The notes: a model not told the origin generated them from the letters alone. Counted from the first letter of the stretch, positions 21,113-35,087 are shown. The stretch: DNA of 64,000 bases from Hydractinia symbiolongicarpus (GCF_029227915.1 NC_079883.1:6386001-6450000); one strand, 5' to 3'. Numbers and translations: made by a program.

Positions 21113-24100
21113 ATGTTAACAGAAGTACCGATACAGGTTGCGGTTAGGGTACGTTGTATTTCATTTAATAAAATGTGCTTTTATCTTGTGTTTGTTTATG
21201 TTATCTCAACAAAATATTTGATTACTCAACTGTATTTTTATCTTGTCATACTGCTGTGTAGGGGTGTAATCCAGCATTCTCAATAGCCGTTAGACAACTA
21301 TTTTCCAATTGGAGTTTATCCTAAATTTTTCAATTCATTACGGAAGCTAATATTTACTCCAAAGTTATGGGACTTAGATTTTATGAAGGAAAAGGATTTC
21401 ATTAATACCTCAAACCATTTTGCTAAAATTCCCATTTGATATTTAATGGCAATTTTTCAATTTTTGGATTTGATTACACCCTGTGTGTCCACAGTGTCAT
21501 CAAAGTAGTTTTGTGTTAACCTTTATATCAGTGGGCGTCTATCAAATGTTATATTTAAAAGAATAGCTTAATGCAATTACAAGAAATTTGAAATCAACAA
21601 TGATGCCAAAAATTAACCTGACTTTAAACTTTTAGGAGATTTTTTTAACAAAAGAAGGTTGTCGAAAGGTGAGGACCTACCAAAGCTAAACTAATTATTG
21701 TATATTTTACTTTTAGGTCAGGCCATTGGTTGGTGATGAGATACATTTGAATCAAGATGCTTGCCTGTATTGTGATCCTAATAAACCTCAAATCAGCATT
21801 GGAAAAGATCGTTGTTTCTCATTTGATTATGTGTTTGAACAGGCTACATCACAGGTAAAATCTTTTTGTTACAGCAGTAGTCTTTAAATAGAACTTGAAA
21901 TTTTATTTTGGTTGGGATAATCTTAAGTGTGTTCTGTTTTTAGACTGCAGTTTATAGTGATTGCGTCAAAGCTCTTATTTCATCATTTTTTGATGGGTAC
22001 AACTGCACTGTGTTTGCGTATGGCCAAACAGTATGTCCCAATTATTTGTATAGTTGTTCAATTAAAGTTAAACATGTTTTCATTTTTGTAACCAAACTTT
22101 TCTGTTCCAGGGCTCAGGTAAAACGTATACAATGGGAACTGGAAATTGTGTGTATTTAGATGAAGAAGAACGTGGTATTATACCTCGAGCTGTTTCCGAT
22201 ATATTTGAACGTATTAACGTAAGCATAGTTGATATATTTTGTAGTTTTCGAAGACTGAAGTATTCATGTTTTTTGTTTTTATTGTTTTTGACTTATTCAC
22301 GGTTGAAGAAGCACTTTAGTGAAGAACTTTATACAAGTTGTTATCTACCACAAAATATTCAACTTAATATAGTAAGAAATGATAAAAGTAATTAGATCTT
22401 TAGATTTGGCTGATAGGGATTAATGTTGTAAGATACCAAAATGAAGCAATAGAAGCAAGGCTATAACTTTCACTCACAAATCTCGAAGGAGGGCTCAGTA
22501 GAAAGGGGATGGGATTAAAACAACGCACAACAGTATTATTCAAAATTTTGCAGGTGTGCTCACAAAGTAGTTTGCTATACCAGGAATTTCTTTTAGGAAC
22601 TTGAAGGTCGAGTAATATGCAAACTTCGAGTGTGTTTTATTGAAGTCTATCGTGAAGAGACAACAGATTTGTTGGAAAACTCGACGAAGAATCTTCAAAT
22701 AAGAGATGATGAAGCTGGAAACACAGGTTCTTAGTTTTGCTGTGACGTAATTCATCGTTGTTTCGTTTTATGTTAGCTAGTGTAGAAATCCTCAACTTGT
22801 TTCTGCATGATTATGCTGTAGAAGAAGGTTTTAACTGTTTCAACATAGGTAAAGAAAAAAGGATTGATCCAGCTTCAGATATACTACGTATAGGTTAAAT
22901 GTTTGCTACCATTATTCATATCACTACGTAGCCACATCATTGAGAATAATAAAAACACAGAAATAGATAAAATTTTAAGAGAAATACAAAATGGCGTATA
23001 AGATAGTTTTATGAGTCTGGATTTGCTCTTTATCCTGTTTAAAATTGTCATTGTGTTTTTTGTTTTGGAATTATTTACTTGCCATTAATTTTTTTCATGA
23101 AACTTCATTACTGCGGATCTTTCATGTTTTAGTTGTTGTTGGTGCTTGTGAAGAATCAGCAGAAAGTATGGAAGACGTCTTGAACTTGTTGGATGCTGGG
23201 ACTGCAATGCGTCATGTGGGCTCCACAAATATGAACAACGTATCAAGCCGATCACATTGTATTTTTACATTGATACTAGGTATTTAATTTAAGTTATGTT
23301 TTATTTTTAGTTTTAACAGACTTTTTAACAGTAAAGCTTGCTATCAAATGTGACCCTAGTTGTGTTAGCGAAAAACTACAACTAAAACTAAAATATTCTC
23401 TGATAAATCATTTTCATGGAGTACGCATTGCTTGGATACCATTTTTTATTTACTTTACAGACCAGTATCAAGTGGTTGAAACTGATTCTTCACACAGCGG
23501 TAAGTTTATATCAAAGTATCAATGAACTCGAGCAGTTTTAGCTTTGAAAACAGATGGCGCGTGGTCTAGTGGTTATGAAGTGCGCTTCGCAATGACAAGG
23601 TCCGTGGTTCGGCATGTTAGTGCTTTTACCCTTACGGGAAAACCCATTCCATGTGAGGGAAACTGGGTAGACAATGCCTGTTAATACCTAATGTATACAT
23701 TCAGAACACAGGACTCACGTTGATAACAGTGTTTCCAACACTGGAGGTCATGAAGGAATAATGCAATGAATTATGGGTTCAGTGAATTACGTCATCGTTA
23801 ATATCTCTAAGCAAAACACTGACAGATTGAACACAAAAACTAAATAACCAGTTTGCATGGTAGTAAAACGGTGGAAATATTTCTAGCCACTTCATAAACA
23901 GTTGGTCTAATCACAATCATTGAAAAACATGTTTATTATACATTGTTTTCAAATAGTTTTTATAATATATGAATTTAGTTAACTACAACTTTATACTGAG
24001 GACGTTGCATTGTGATTTCCTTGTCAATGAAACTTACTAACAATTATATAGGAAACGTGTTATCGTCTCGATTTCATTTTGTTGATCTCGCTGGTTCAGA

Positions 24101-27100
24101 ACGTGCACACCGTACTGGCAATCAAGGCGATAGATTTAAAGAATCCGTCTCGATCAACACCGGTCTGCTTGCACTAGGTAACGTTATAAGTGCACTGTCA
24201 GACAACAAGAGAAAAAATCAGCACGTTCCTTACAGACAAAGTAAATTAACTCGACTGCTGAAAGACTCATTAGGAGGTAACAGTAGAACTGTGATGATTA
24301 CCTGCCTCTCACCTGCATTGGCTGACCTGGATGAGAATATCAACTCCCTTAAATATTCTACCCGCGTAAGTTATATGTTTGTTCCAGTTGGTAGTTTAAT
24401 GATCACGTGACAAGAGCGATGAGAGTTAAGTAGTACCTAGGCTCGAAAGGATTTATTTTTAAGTTTCATAGTGATGTGATAAGGACTAGGGGGAGAAAAA
24501 ATGCAACTGATACCTTTGGCCAATGGTCAAATATCCAGCCAATCTATGTTGTAAATGATTTGATTTTAGCTGCATGTAAACAGTAAAAAACAGTTTGTTG
24601 AAATTCTTTGTTGTCCTTTCTCTACTTATTCTTGTTTTGTTTTTCTTTAATATCCAGGCTAATTCTATAAGAAACAAACCTGTTGTTAACTGGGATATGG
24701 AGTCATCAAAGGTTTCCCGGATGGAAAGCGAAATTCAGGTAAGACAGGGTTCTCCAATTACCCCATACAAAGTTCCGACCCCGATTATATAAAAACAGGA
24801 CTATAAGTTCACCTTTGCAATGGATCAATGAAGGAACTAGGGTACCTAGAAAAGTAAAAATAAAGCATTTTATGTACAAACGATGTGTTAAAATATTTTA
24901 GAAAGTAATGATTGGGAAGGGAATGTAGTATAACAAGAAAGTATATAAATTACGAAACCGAGACAGACATTATAAAAATAGCGTTCATGTATCTTGGAGT
25001 ATGGACTTTTAATAAAAGTACTTTTCATCTTAGTTTGAATAATATTTAAACTTCCGTTATTATCGGCCACACCTTTCTAATTTAAAACTTATTTGCATGT
25101 ATAATTTTTATTTTAGGCTCTAAGAGGTCAGTTACAAAGACGTATTTCTGATCAATCGAAATATGGTTTGCAAAGAATAAATGATCTTGAATTGGTGAAT
25201 GAGAAGTAAGTTAATACTTTTGTTATTTGTATTGCCATGGTGTTCTAGGCGTCATCAATTGTTGATTTTGTCGCCGTCGTCGTTATTGTTTTTTTGGCGT
25301 CTTTGTTATTACCCTCGTCGTCGTCATTGTTGTCGTTGTCGTCGTGTTCGTCGTCATTGTTATTTTTTGGCGCTGGTGATGTGTTTGTTAACGTTGCTTC
25401 TCTCTTTTATAAGACACGAAGTAGAAGAAAACAAATACCTTCAAAGTCTACATGAAGTTAATACACTATTTCAAATGATCGAGGCCACGTCGACTCTACC
25501 ACCTCAACTGGTTGCAGATATCAAAACATGGCGATATAAATGGGAAAAACATCAATTTGATCGACCAGTTTCAGCTCCGTCGAGAGCATCAGCTCTGAGG
25601 CGACCACAGAATGATATTGTTGAGAATTTAAGAAACGAGTTACAAAAGGTTAAAGAAACCATGTTTTGGTAGATTTGAATTTGACACTGAATCTAAATTT
25701 AAATAAATATCTATTTGAGCGCTTGCTGTGCTTTAAATGCATTAGGACACCCTTCGCAGTACTCTCTTGGAAAGCAGTGCCAATAGGAACTGAAGAGGCT
25801 ATCCTGGTGAATTTTGTAGTTGAATAGAACAGTTTATTTTTCACTCGATTTAATGTCACGGACGGGCAAATCCATAATTTTGTTTTCGGTAGGACAGTAT
25901 ATTGACGGCATTTTAACGTTGCAATGTGTAACACAAACTATTGAGTTGTCGTAGTTGTAATCGTTAGTGTTTTGCGTTTAATTCTCGCGAAAATGTGACC
26001 CGTTAAAGTGGATCGAATATTCAGGGTTCAGGAGCTTACAAGATGTCCGTAATTCGTTTTACTTTATTTTTTGCTTTTATTAACTCGAATTTCCTTTAGT
26101 GCAAAGAGCAGTTGTGTTTGATGGAGATCAACAACCAAGATGTGGAAGAGTTGCGCCAGGAAGTAATTGCGTTTGGTGAGGAGAATGCAAGGCTAAGGTT
26201 GGGTATGGATGTAGCTCAGAACAACGAAAGCGCTCTCACAGAACGGATATTTGAACAGCAGATGATCATACAACAATTAAGAAGGTCTAGAGGTAGGTTT
26301 GTCTTGTATATTGTGGGAATCGCATGCCTGTTTTTTATATTAGTGGCGTACACGAAATCCGTCGCGTTCGAAGACGAAAGTGTTATATCGGCGTAACCAT
26401 ACAATCGCCTCATTGAATCTTTAACTAGACTTGACAATATATTAATACATATTGCATTAATAGCGAAAAATTTCGGCATGACAAAATTTCGACCAAAATG
26501 ATTGCCTAATTTTTTTTTCACCCAAAGTACTAAAATGCCCAAACCTTGTCACACCTAAATTTTTGCCAATGACTATTTTTACATCTACTTTCTTTCACCA
26601 TATTGTATGAAATTGTATTTCATATAAACTTTTATATAAACTCATTTTTTTTATGCGCCAAACATATTTGTTCCTAAAATCCACGTTTTTAATCATTATC
26701 CAAATTATGATGAAGAATGTTAGGTATTTGTGATATTCTAAGAATGTGGGACAGCATACTGATTATGACTGAATAATCTGCCCTTATCTTCTCAGTTTAA
26801 TTTTTGCCATCATACACGCCATCATGCACGCCATCATACACGCCATCATGCACGCCGAGCCCGAGATTTACGGGAAGTCGCGCGTTTTCGGTTGCCGGCG
26901 ATTAAACTTCTTTCATTCGGCGTCTCATCAAAAATAAAAACATTTTTGAAAACTACAAGTCTCATGGGTTTTAGTGGTGAAAAACTAATTTTAAAAATCG
27001 TTCGGAAAATGAGTTTACTCCCTGGGTACTTTTTTACGCCACTTCGCGATGTTCTAGCAACTTTCGACATTTTTTTTTAGTTATCTTCTATTTAAATTAA

Positions 27101-30100
27101 AACAAAGGTTTAACTTAACCTAAAAAAGAGCTTCATGTTTCTTTTGTTTTCTCAAAATGGTGTTTCAGAAGCTGCTCATTCTTTTTCTGATGTCCAACAT
27201 ATTTTATCTAAAAGGTGTAGTGCCGAATTTGCGTGCTCTTCGCCAAGAGAGAATGTTTTAATTAATTTTTCTTTTTTAATATTTCATTATCTTTTCATCT
27301 CTAAGACGCGTTTATCTTGATGTAAAAAAAGTTCGTTATCTTTGAAAAAAGAATCTTTTTAACGAAAGCGTTATATTATTTAATATCTGTTTTATTTTTC
27401 ATGTATATAATCTTTTTTTTTCATTTATGATTTTCTTTTATCTTTTTTATTTTTGATGATTTTTTTTCTTCTTCTTTTTACTATCACAGTTTTACCTAGC
27501 AAAATTTTCTAAACTAATATTCTATTTTTTTTCCTTCTCAATCTAGGCTCTTCCAGGCAAGCGTTTCTAGACGAAAAGCCTCGCGTTGAAAAATTACCAC
27601 CGATGACACCTCAAGATCGAGTTCTTCAAAACTTTCGAGTGAAAAGTGAAATGCTCATGTCACAGATCGACGACATGGATGTTGTTGAACATGATGACGA
27701 CATTAGTTCAGATGAAGATGGGGATGATGACGTCAAAAAAGAAATTCACGCTAAGGAATCTAAATCGCGCCAGAAGAAATTTGTATCACATATACCAATA
27801 CTAGAACGCACGCGTGCAGACTCAGGGAATCACCCTTTGCGTTCCCGAAAATTCAAATCGCGTCCGAAGTTACCGATGTTGGACTTGAATGGGGTTGAGA
27901 GCGATACACTTGCGAAGCTTGAAACAAGTAGAGACACGGCGCGCCATGAAGTGAAAAACGCTGAAATGAATGTGCGAGAATTTACTAATCGGTTGAAAGA
28001 GATGGAGAATAATATACAGTAAGAAATTTCGTTGTTTCTTTGTACGTAAGATTTTGGAATGTAGAGCGAAACCTACCTAAAGCGAACAACTGCAGCTCCT
28101 TGTCATGTTAGAGATGTTTCTAGAGAAGTTTGGTATAAGATTTGAAACTTTTATCAAATCAGGCCTTAAGGAATACAAATGAGAGGTCTCTTTTGACGGT
28201 AAAAGTTCATCAGAAAAAAAATTACGGCAGGAATAAATACTATAAATGTTTTAAAAAAAGACAATAATATAGGTCATAACGTCTTCCTAAAATGTCCTAT
28301 GGAGATTATTTTGGGCTAAACTGTCAAAACAAGACCTGACAGATTGTCTACTTTATTTGTCTGCTTTGGAAAAAGCTTTATGGAGGTTCCGCTTTACAAG
28401 ATGCCCTCTTCTAGAAGATTCCACAGAACATTTAATTGTGTCTTTGTTGTTTGAGCCGTTTCGCTTTTTATCGACATTCATTGTTATATCAAAACCTATC
28501 GTTATATCGACGTCAATGTTGACGCGTTTATTTTATTCGACTTATCGTTTTGTGTATTGATCTTATCATTTTTTTCAATTAGACAAAAGGAAGGCTTAAT
28601 CCTTGAGTTGGAAAGAAGTGAACAAGAAGCTCGAGCAACGAACTACACTTATAAAGAAAAGCTCACTAGACTGGAGAAAGAATATGAAAAATCAAAACGT
28701 GAACTCGAAGAAGCTCAAGCTAAATTAAACCAAAGCGAGAAGAGCAACAATAAAGACACAACGCAGAAGAGTAAACTCGAAAGTGACTACAAGAAGAAAC
28801 TTAAAAACATGCAGAAGAGGTATGATGATTTAAAACAAAAGGAGACGATCTCAAACCGGATTTCCTCGTTTCAGCAGAATAACGAGAAGAAAGTGAAAGA
28901 TCTTGAAGCGTGGATATCCCGCATGAAGAATCAACACAACGAATTAGAACGCAAATTGAGAAGTGAAGGCGACAAGAAGAGCAAGTTCGAACAAGAGTTG
29001 CGAAAAAATGAAATTCGAATCAAGGAGTTGGAACATAAGACAGATCAGCAACAGAAATTATTGAAACGCAAAAATGAAGAGGTTGTAGCGGCGCAAAGGA
29101 AATTGAGAACCAGTGCTGGGTCAGAGTAAGAACTTTCTTCATGTATCTTCATTGCTTGCAGGATTTAATAGTGTGAAAAGATTAAAATGCACTTTCGGAA
29201 AAAAAAACACTTGAAACGAATTTAAAATGTGTGTCTCTTTCCCTGTCGAAATTATATTTTATACGTATTTGTTTAACTGGTTATTGGTCGCGATTACTAA
29301 TCCCAGGCTTCTAAATTTTGTGTGAACACTCTATGATTTGAAGTCTGCATATCCCACCAAATTAAGAGGGCTGGAACGAACAAATCAGTGCCATAAATGT
29401 TTATGCAATTTAATTTATGATATTTTTAATGTGACCTAATTTATGCAGAATCTAATAATTTATGCATAATCTAATAATTTATGCAGAGAATCTTGAAATG
29501 CGAATTACATAGCACAATTTTTAAAATGAGAGAGCTCTACAACATATAGTTCAACATCATCTCTTTTGCATCTTTAAGGTATTTTCTTTGTTTTGTTTTA
29601 CAGCTCAAAGTCGAACGATCACTTAGAAAAGAAGAAACAGTGGATTGATGCGGAGATTGAGAAAATCTTAGCACGGCAAAAAGATATCGATATGTTAGAA
29701 GCAGAACTGCGTGAACGTGATCGAAGTTTAAAGAAGAAAGAAGAACTCAAGACAGAGAGAGATCAACTTGAAGTCAAGAAAACCAAATCTAGCATCAGCA
29801 TATCAAAAGTATAAATTTTAGTATGTTTAAATTTTAGATAGGTAACCCTATTGCCTTGAATGAGCTTGGTGCTCAATAAATTTAAAGATTTCAAAAGGAA
29901 AACGGGAAGACTTATTCTTTTTTTTAAGCAATCGTTATCCGTGTTTCTTTACGTTTACTTTCAAATTTTTACATGTATGTGAAATACAGGAGGGGATGTT
30001 TTCCTCATTTGATGTTAAATCTAACGATTCTCTCTTTAATCAAATGAGGACTTCGACGGTCATTGAATAACACGCTATAAAAGTTCCGCCATTTTGATTA

Positions 30101-32216
30101 TTTTACTTGTTTATTCAGAGCATCATGAAGCTTTCCGTACAAATGGAAAATGTCGACGAGCAAATACAGCAGCTACAACAAAAAGATAAATTCAGCACAG
30201 ATTTAAAAAAACTAGAAAAAGTCAAAGAAGACTTGACCGTGCAAAAAACAGAACTTGAAAACACTATCCAAGATGGTGGACTCGCGCCGCACGAACAGAG
30301 AAGATTAATCGAGTTGGGAGAGGCCATCGAGGCAGTGGATGAAGCAATTTCATTCAAGAATGATTTAATATCTAATAAACAGTCCTGTTTGGATGAACAG
30401 GACATAGATTATCAGAAAAATATAGACCACTTGTTGAACGATATGGGCGAACTTTCAATAGACGAATATAAGCACTTATTGGGAAAGTTGTTTTTGAAAA
30501 TAATCGAGTTAAAAAAGAGTCATGAGGAAGCCGATGAGCATCGCTACCATTTTGAAGTGAAAGTTTCAGAGCAAGAGAGATCTTTACATGACATGCAACA
30601 CATGTTACAAGTTGTGGAAGCGAGACACGAAAAACAATTTATAGACCAAAATAGCAAGTATGAACAAGAAATCCAATTTTTGATGTCTCAATTGAGAATG
30701 ATGGAGAACGAGTTCGCAGCGAGAGAAAGTAACATGTAAGTATGAAGGGTAGGAATAAGCGAAGCAATCAAGTGGAAGAAAGTACGGTCATGTTTTTTAT
30801 ATCTCGGCTGCCGTTAATTTACTTGCAAAGTTTTTATTTCGCTTTTATTAGGTTTCTATCGTCTCAATGTTGGATTGAATAAGCTTTTTTAAATCCAATA
30901 AAACAATACAATGTGAACAAGGCATTGGAGAAACATGACTGTCTTTCTAAGAATAAAATTTACCCAATAAATCATTTTTTAAATTCAATAAACCTAAAAA
31001 AAGTAGACAATTCAAAATCAGTAATTTTTACGTTGACTCCGGTTCAACGCTGACTATTTTACGCCATATTTTCACTATTTACGACATATTTCTACTTTTT
31101 ACACCGGTTTGCAAAGAAAATGTTTCAGATAGTATACATGCACGCCTCTATCTTTTATATTTAACCTCTTAGACTCAGCGCATCGGAAAAGAAAGTCATT
31201 AATTTGGAAAAAGAACTTTACTACTACAAAATCAAATCACGCAAATACAAAGACCATTTGAGGGATTTTACAACAAACGTTTCAATGGAAACCAATGGTG
31301 ATCTCGACGGTGGTGAAAGAAAGACAAGTGCGAGTCACAAACGTACGGAAGCTGGTGACGAATTGCGTTTACCACCTGTTAAAAATATATCAAAGCCAGA
31401 AAAACAGGAGAAAAGGTATTCGCTTGATCAACAGGCTTTAGATGAACATCGGAGACTGCAGGTAATTTTTTAAGTGGTTGTGCTTACATTTGTAATTTTT
31501 CAATTTTATTTTGACAATAAAGATGACTTCCTTTCCACAGGAAATATTTGAGAGCAGACCTTTATCCAGTTCTGACAGAGCGCGATCTTCAAAGAAAAAC
31601 AAAGAAAGGTAATCACATTAAGGATTTATTATTACTGAGTGTAAAATCAGTAGGGTGTTCAGTGGAAGGGAGATTGTGATTATGTCACGTTGATTCTTCC
31701 CATGGGTTCCAATGAAGCGGCTGCAGTTAAATGTATTGAACTTGGAGTGAAACAGTTTAGGAAGACGAAGGTATAATGTATTCTAACTTTTATTTTTTTT
31801 CATGTAGGCGAAGACATACAGAAGAAATATACGCCGGTAAGTTATTTATGAAATAAAATAAATGAGAAATGTCTAAATATGAAATGCAGAGAGGCCTGTA
31901 AACGTTCACATGAAACAGGGGTGGTTAAGATGACACTAAAAATAAACCATGATTATTACATAAAAAGTGACCCGTGATAAACGATAAATCCGAATCAGTA
32001 CATAAGAGAGAGGGCAGCGAAATTTTACAAGGAAGAAAGCCTGTGAAATTCACATTAAAGAGAGGCTCGTTAACATCACGTATAAGATAGACCTGTGAAG
32101 ATATGTTTGCTCACGTTTTAAAATATGTTACAGTTTAAAAGTATATATAACCACAATCTTCAGGGTGCTCGTTCCGTCAGGAGTGTCAAAAATTGTTAGA
32201 AAGTTTAAAAATATAG
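21113..32216 (+). CDS. KIF27: Kinesin of the KIF27/KIF7 (Costal-2) class
   Basis: By splice consensus and phase I join exons 21113-21148, 21717-21854, 21944-22030, 22111-22218, 22597-22726, 23133-23279, 23461-23499, 24052-24365, 24658-24738, 25117-25205, 25414-25648, 26100-26292, 27547-28018, 28583-29125, 29604-29808, 30119-30735, 31173-31461, 31541-31608, 31808-31836 and probably 32164-32216. This makes about 1290 residues, near vertebrate KIF7/KIF27. The motor domain (about 1-345) has P-loop AYGQTGSGKT split by an intron, switch I NNVSSRSH and switch II DLAGSE; the neck IRNKPVVNW is typical of this class. A long coiled coil follows (about 360-1150). It includes [17 protein letters not shown], the conserved block of the class. 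These proteins act in cilia and Hedgehog signalling. The last small exon is the least certain. Confidence 0.88.
23546..23770 (+). mobile_element. tRNA-derived SINE in a kinesin intron
   Basis: The 5' end has a polymerase III A box (GCGTGGTCTAGTGGTTATG) and, about 40 nt on, a B box (CCGTGGTTCGG). The body then has AACCCATTCCATGTGAGGG and AAACTGGG, matching the fuller copy at 36990-37360. It lies in the intron between 23499 and 24052. The 3' boundary is unclear. Confidence 0.7.
25258..25370. repeat. GTC/GTT-rich trinucleotide repeat
   Basis: An imperfect array of GTCGTCGTT-type triplets fills much of the short intron between 25205 and 25414. It lies close to the acceptor TTTTATAAG of the following exon. 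Confidence 0.6.
26806..26856. repeat. 12-bp tandem repeat, about four copies
   Basis: GCCATCATACAC and GCCATCATGCAC alternate strictly, so the true period is 24 bp (two copies of a 24-mer). It lies in the kinesin intron 26293-27546. Confidence 0.8.
29430..29490. repeat. 19-bp tandem repeat, about three copies
   Basis: TAATTTATGCAGAATCTAA, then TAATTTATGCATAATCTAA, then TAATTTATGCAGAGAATC, in the kinesin intron 29126-29603. Confidence 0.7.
31870..32115. repeat. Degenerate repeat with CCTGTGAA motifs
   Basis: Imperfect recurrences of an AGAG-GCCTGT-AA-TTCACAT motif at roughly 50-bp steps (near 31890, 31970, 32038, 32070 and 32090). The period is unstable, so this is an old, decayed array at best. 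It lies just before the proposed last kinesin exon. Confidence 0.35.
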
Positions 32217-33669
32217 GTAAATTGTCAGAAAAATATGGTCTTTTCCATGAAATGCCAGAAAAATTCGGTCATTTCAATAAATATCAGGGAAAGGTCAGAA
32301 ATTTTAGGTTTAGATGATCAATCAGAACTTTCTTCATTTACCGAAATATTGACAAAGATTTGGATTTTGGAAATGTTCCAAAAGATTTACCAATCCCTTC
32401 TATCAATATTTTTGTTATCAAATTTACATTATTTAAGGTATTCCATTGTCTTTGCTAAACAAATTTTAAGAAACAGCCAATGACGAGCAAGGGGACGCTT
32501 TTTAATTTGAAATATTACTGTTTGTTGAATGAAATTGATATTCGTAAAATAACAATGTTTGGTAATGATATGTGCATATATTCTGTGGTGTTTCAATTTG
32601 ATCGAAATATGTCTATTGATATTCGAATGTATTGATTTCTAGATTCGATCGAATGACGAAACGAACGATGCACGATGAAAAAACTGTTGATAATTTATTT
32701 ATTTATAAATTTGTGCAAATTATGTCTGCTACTACACTCTCGTACCCAAATCTCAAATCTGTCTTTTATATCATGTTAGAGATTCATGTCTGTGATATGG
32801 ATGGATGTGACCCTTCTTATGCTCTCCGCCACAATGTTAAAACTGAAACTGCATTTTGAACGAACGTAATGGTAAAATATAGATGATTTTTGTGCTGATA
32901 AAAAAAACGAGAAATGTTTCACAATCTCAGGCGAAGGGTTACAACAAACAAACAGCAAAGAAAGATGACTTGCTCTGTGGAAATTAGTTATTTCATTAGG
33001 CGTTGTACTGACTTTTAATTTTTATTTTTCTGTTTAATTTTTAAGATGATATACATATGTTTGTTAACATTTTTTTATTACATGAATAACCTGCTTCATG
33101 TTCAGGTAGTTTCAGGACGTCAAAGACGTTGTTTTGTATAATTTGTTTGTGAAACAAGCTGTAAAATTCGTATTTTTTAAACATAATATTTATAAAAATA
33201 TGTTGCCATGAAAAGTAAAGAACGCGATTGATCTGTTTGTCTATCTTCAAACCTCGCTGCCATTGTGATAACCCGAATAACCGCCCAAGCATTCGGCAAC
33301 AGTGTCAAAGAAGCCACGCAAAGAAGAAAAAACTATAAAAATTCTATTTACGTCTGCGAATTATGTGACATTAAATTTTTTTATTTCTTCTAACCAGAAA
33401 AACGTAAGAAACCTATAAAAAACTGCTGGCATTTACTTCTTACAAATGACTTAACGGCCAACCTTGTATCCAGAACTTTCTGTCTTGCCCCCGGCCTTGG
33501 CGCTTATTGACATGATATACAAACAGGGCCTGGAATCGAGGTCGTTTTTAGCCTGAAATTCCTGCATGATATTCATGATATTAGAGAATATTTTTAGAAA
33601 AAGATAAGCGTACCAGAGAACCAAGGGGTTGGGGGGAGTGAGGGTTAAAAGGATGTATTGTGCCCTTAA
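32217..33669. other. Intergenic after the kinesin, no gene seen
   Basis: Presumed kinesin 3' UTR followed by AT-rich sequence. ORFs here are short and lack recognisable motifs. Confidence 0.35.
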
Positions 33670-34163
33670 GCTTGGTTCCCACTGTGGTTTAACTTGGGTT
33701 TAAATATAAAACCTAACAGGTTTTAAATGTGTTTTAAAAATTAAAATAAACCCTGAACATTCCCACTGTGCTTTAAAAGCAAAAACATGTAGCGTTTCTC
33801 TCTTGGTACCCTTTGTGTGATTTATCAAAAATCACTGGATATTGGCGAATAAGTACGCTAAGATTCTCTTCCTGTACCAAACTAAGTTTTTTTTCTGCCA
33901 TTTTTTATTCCCTTTTCTGTGTTAACGTGAAAATGCGCAAATGTGCCCTAAAATCGTTGAAAACTCCTTCGGCATTTATCGGCGCCTTTGAACTTTAAAC
34001 CACAATATCGAAATTTTTTGATCTAAGGTTTTATTTTATCTGTGGTTTAAACAGGTTTTATGGCAAAAATTTTAAAACACAAACACGTTCACATTATGGT
34101 TTAACTTTAAAATCTTATTTAAAACATACTTAAAACACACTTAAACCACAGTGGGAACCGAGC
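33670..34163. mobile_element. piggyBac-type MITE with TTAA flanks
   Basis: A 494-bp segment is flanked by TTAA on each side (33666-33669 and 34164-34167). Its ends are inverted repeats: GCTTGGTTCCCACTGTGGTT on the left and the reverse complement GCTCGGTTCCCACTGTGGTT on the right, extending into TAA. A related internal copy, ATTCCCACTGTGCTTTAAAA, lies near 33760, and GTTTTAA-type words recur subterminally. There is no transposase. TTAA target duplication is the hallmark of piggyBac-superfamily elements. Confidence 0.85.
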
Positions 34164-34167
34164 TTAA

Positions 34168-35087
34168 AGAACATGGTTGCGAGTGTCATAGCAACTTTAT
34201 ACTGGTAAATCAAGCAAAGTGTTTGGCACAGCAAGGCGCGAGAACTGAAAAATAACAATCCTGGTGGGCTATATCTCAGCACTGGACTGGAAGCGGCGAC
34301 TATCACTATTGTATTTCATATTTACAAGTTATGTTTTCTCAGTATTTCTGTGTCTGAAAATTCACACAGGTTTTGGATTGTCTGTACTTAATTTTCCATT
34401 GTCAACTTGCCATTGCCAAATTGTTTATCCAACAGGAAGGGGGAGGGCTATTTTGTTGTTTAGGGAAACCCAACAGAAAGAGGGGAAAGCTTTTTGAGTA
34501 CAGGGTGCTTTTCTTACTGTGTACTGCAGCTCAAAACATTGTTTCGAGGTTAAAGGGTTGAATGTGTTGACTTCATGACAGTGGCAAAGAGGACTTTATT
34601 ACTAGCTACATCAAAATGCATTGAGTTGTGTAGCGTACCACCCTAAAATGGCTACTTTTTGAGTTTTATAAAAATGTTAGAACTGCATTAGTTGTTGTGG
34701 ATTCATAAAGTTCTATCTTTGCAATACATTAAAATGAGTTTTCTGGCTCTTTTAAAATTTAAATACTTTTATTTGGGTTATCTTCTCATCAGTCCCTATA
34801 GCGCCTTTTAAAAATTTTTTTTGAGAATACAAATCTACTCCGCATAAAATATAACGTTCTAATTTAAATAATCAAGAGCTCTCAGTTTTAGTATGTCTTG
34901 TTTTTAAGTGTCTTCTAAAAGTTGATGCTTCTCGTGTTCCCAAAATTAGACCATCCAATCTTTTTGTTTTCCCTATGATGCATATTAAAAAAATTTAATA
35001 TGCATCATAAACATGGGAAATCAAAAAGAGCTCTGCAGTGGAGTTGAATCATGAAGTAAGATGCTCTGTGCATTTGTTCTGAAATCA
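34168..35087. other. Intergenic with a perfect 36-bp hairpin
   Basis: No gene seen. The one clear structure is a perfect inverted repeat at 34974-35009: TATGATGCATATTAAA, a four-base A spacer, and its exact reverse complement. Weaker outer pairing (TTTCCC and GGGAAA) extends it to about 34968-35022. Confidence 0.6.

Noticed and set aside
22849-22893. Extra kinesin exon
   Set aside because: Splice-like borders and symmetric phase exist, but skipping it restores the conserved motor sequence, so it was left out of the gene model and kept only as a finding.
25199-25672. 157-codon ORF with an Arg/Cys-rich start
   Set aside because: The first part is the GTC-repeat intron read through; only 25414-25648 is a kinesin exon.
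26216-27070. Minus-strand ORFs within the kinesin region
   Set aside because: They are shadows of kinesin exons or intronic repeats such as the 12-bp array.
34974-35009. Perfect hairpin as a transcription terminator
   Set aside because: It is in eukaryotic intergenic DNA, is not followed by a gene end, and is AT-rich; it is better explained as a MITE relic or chance palindrome.
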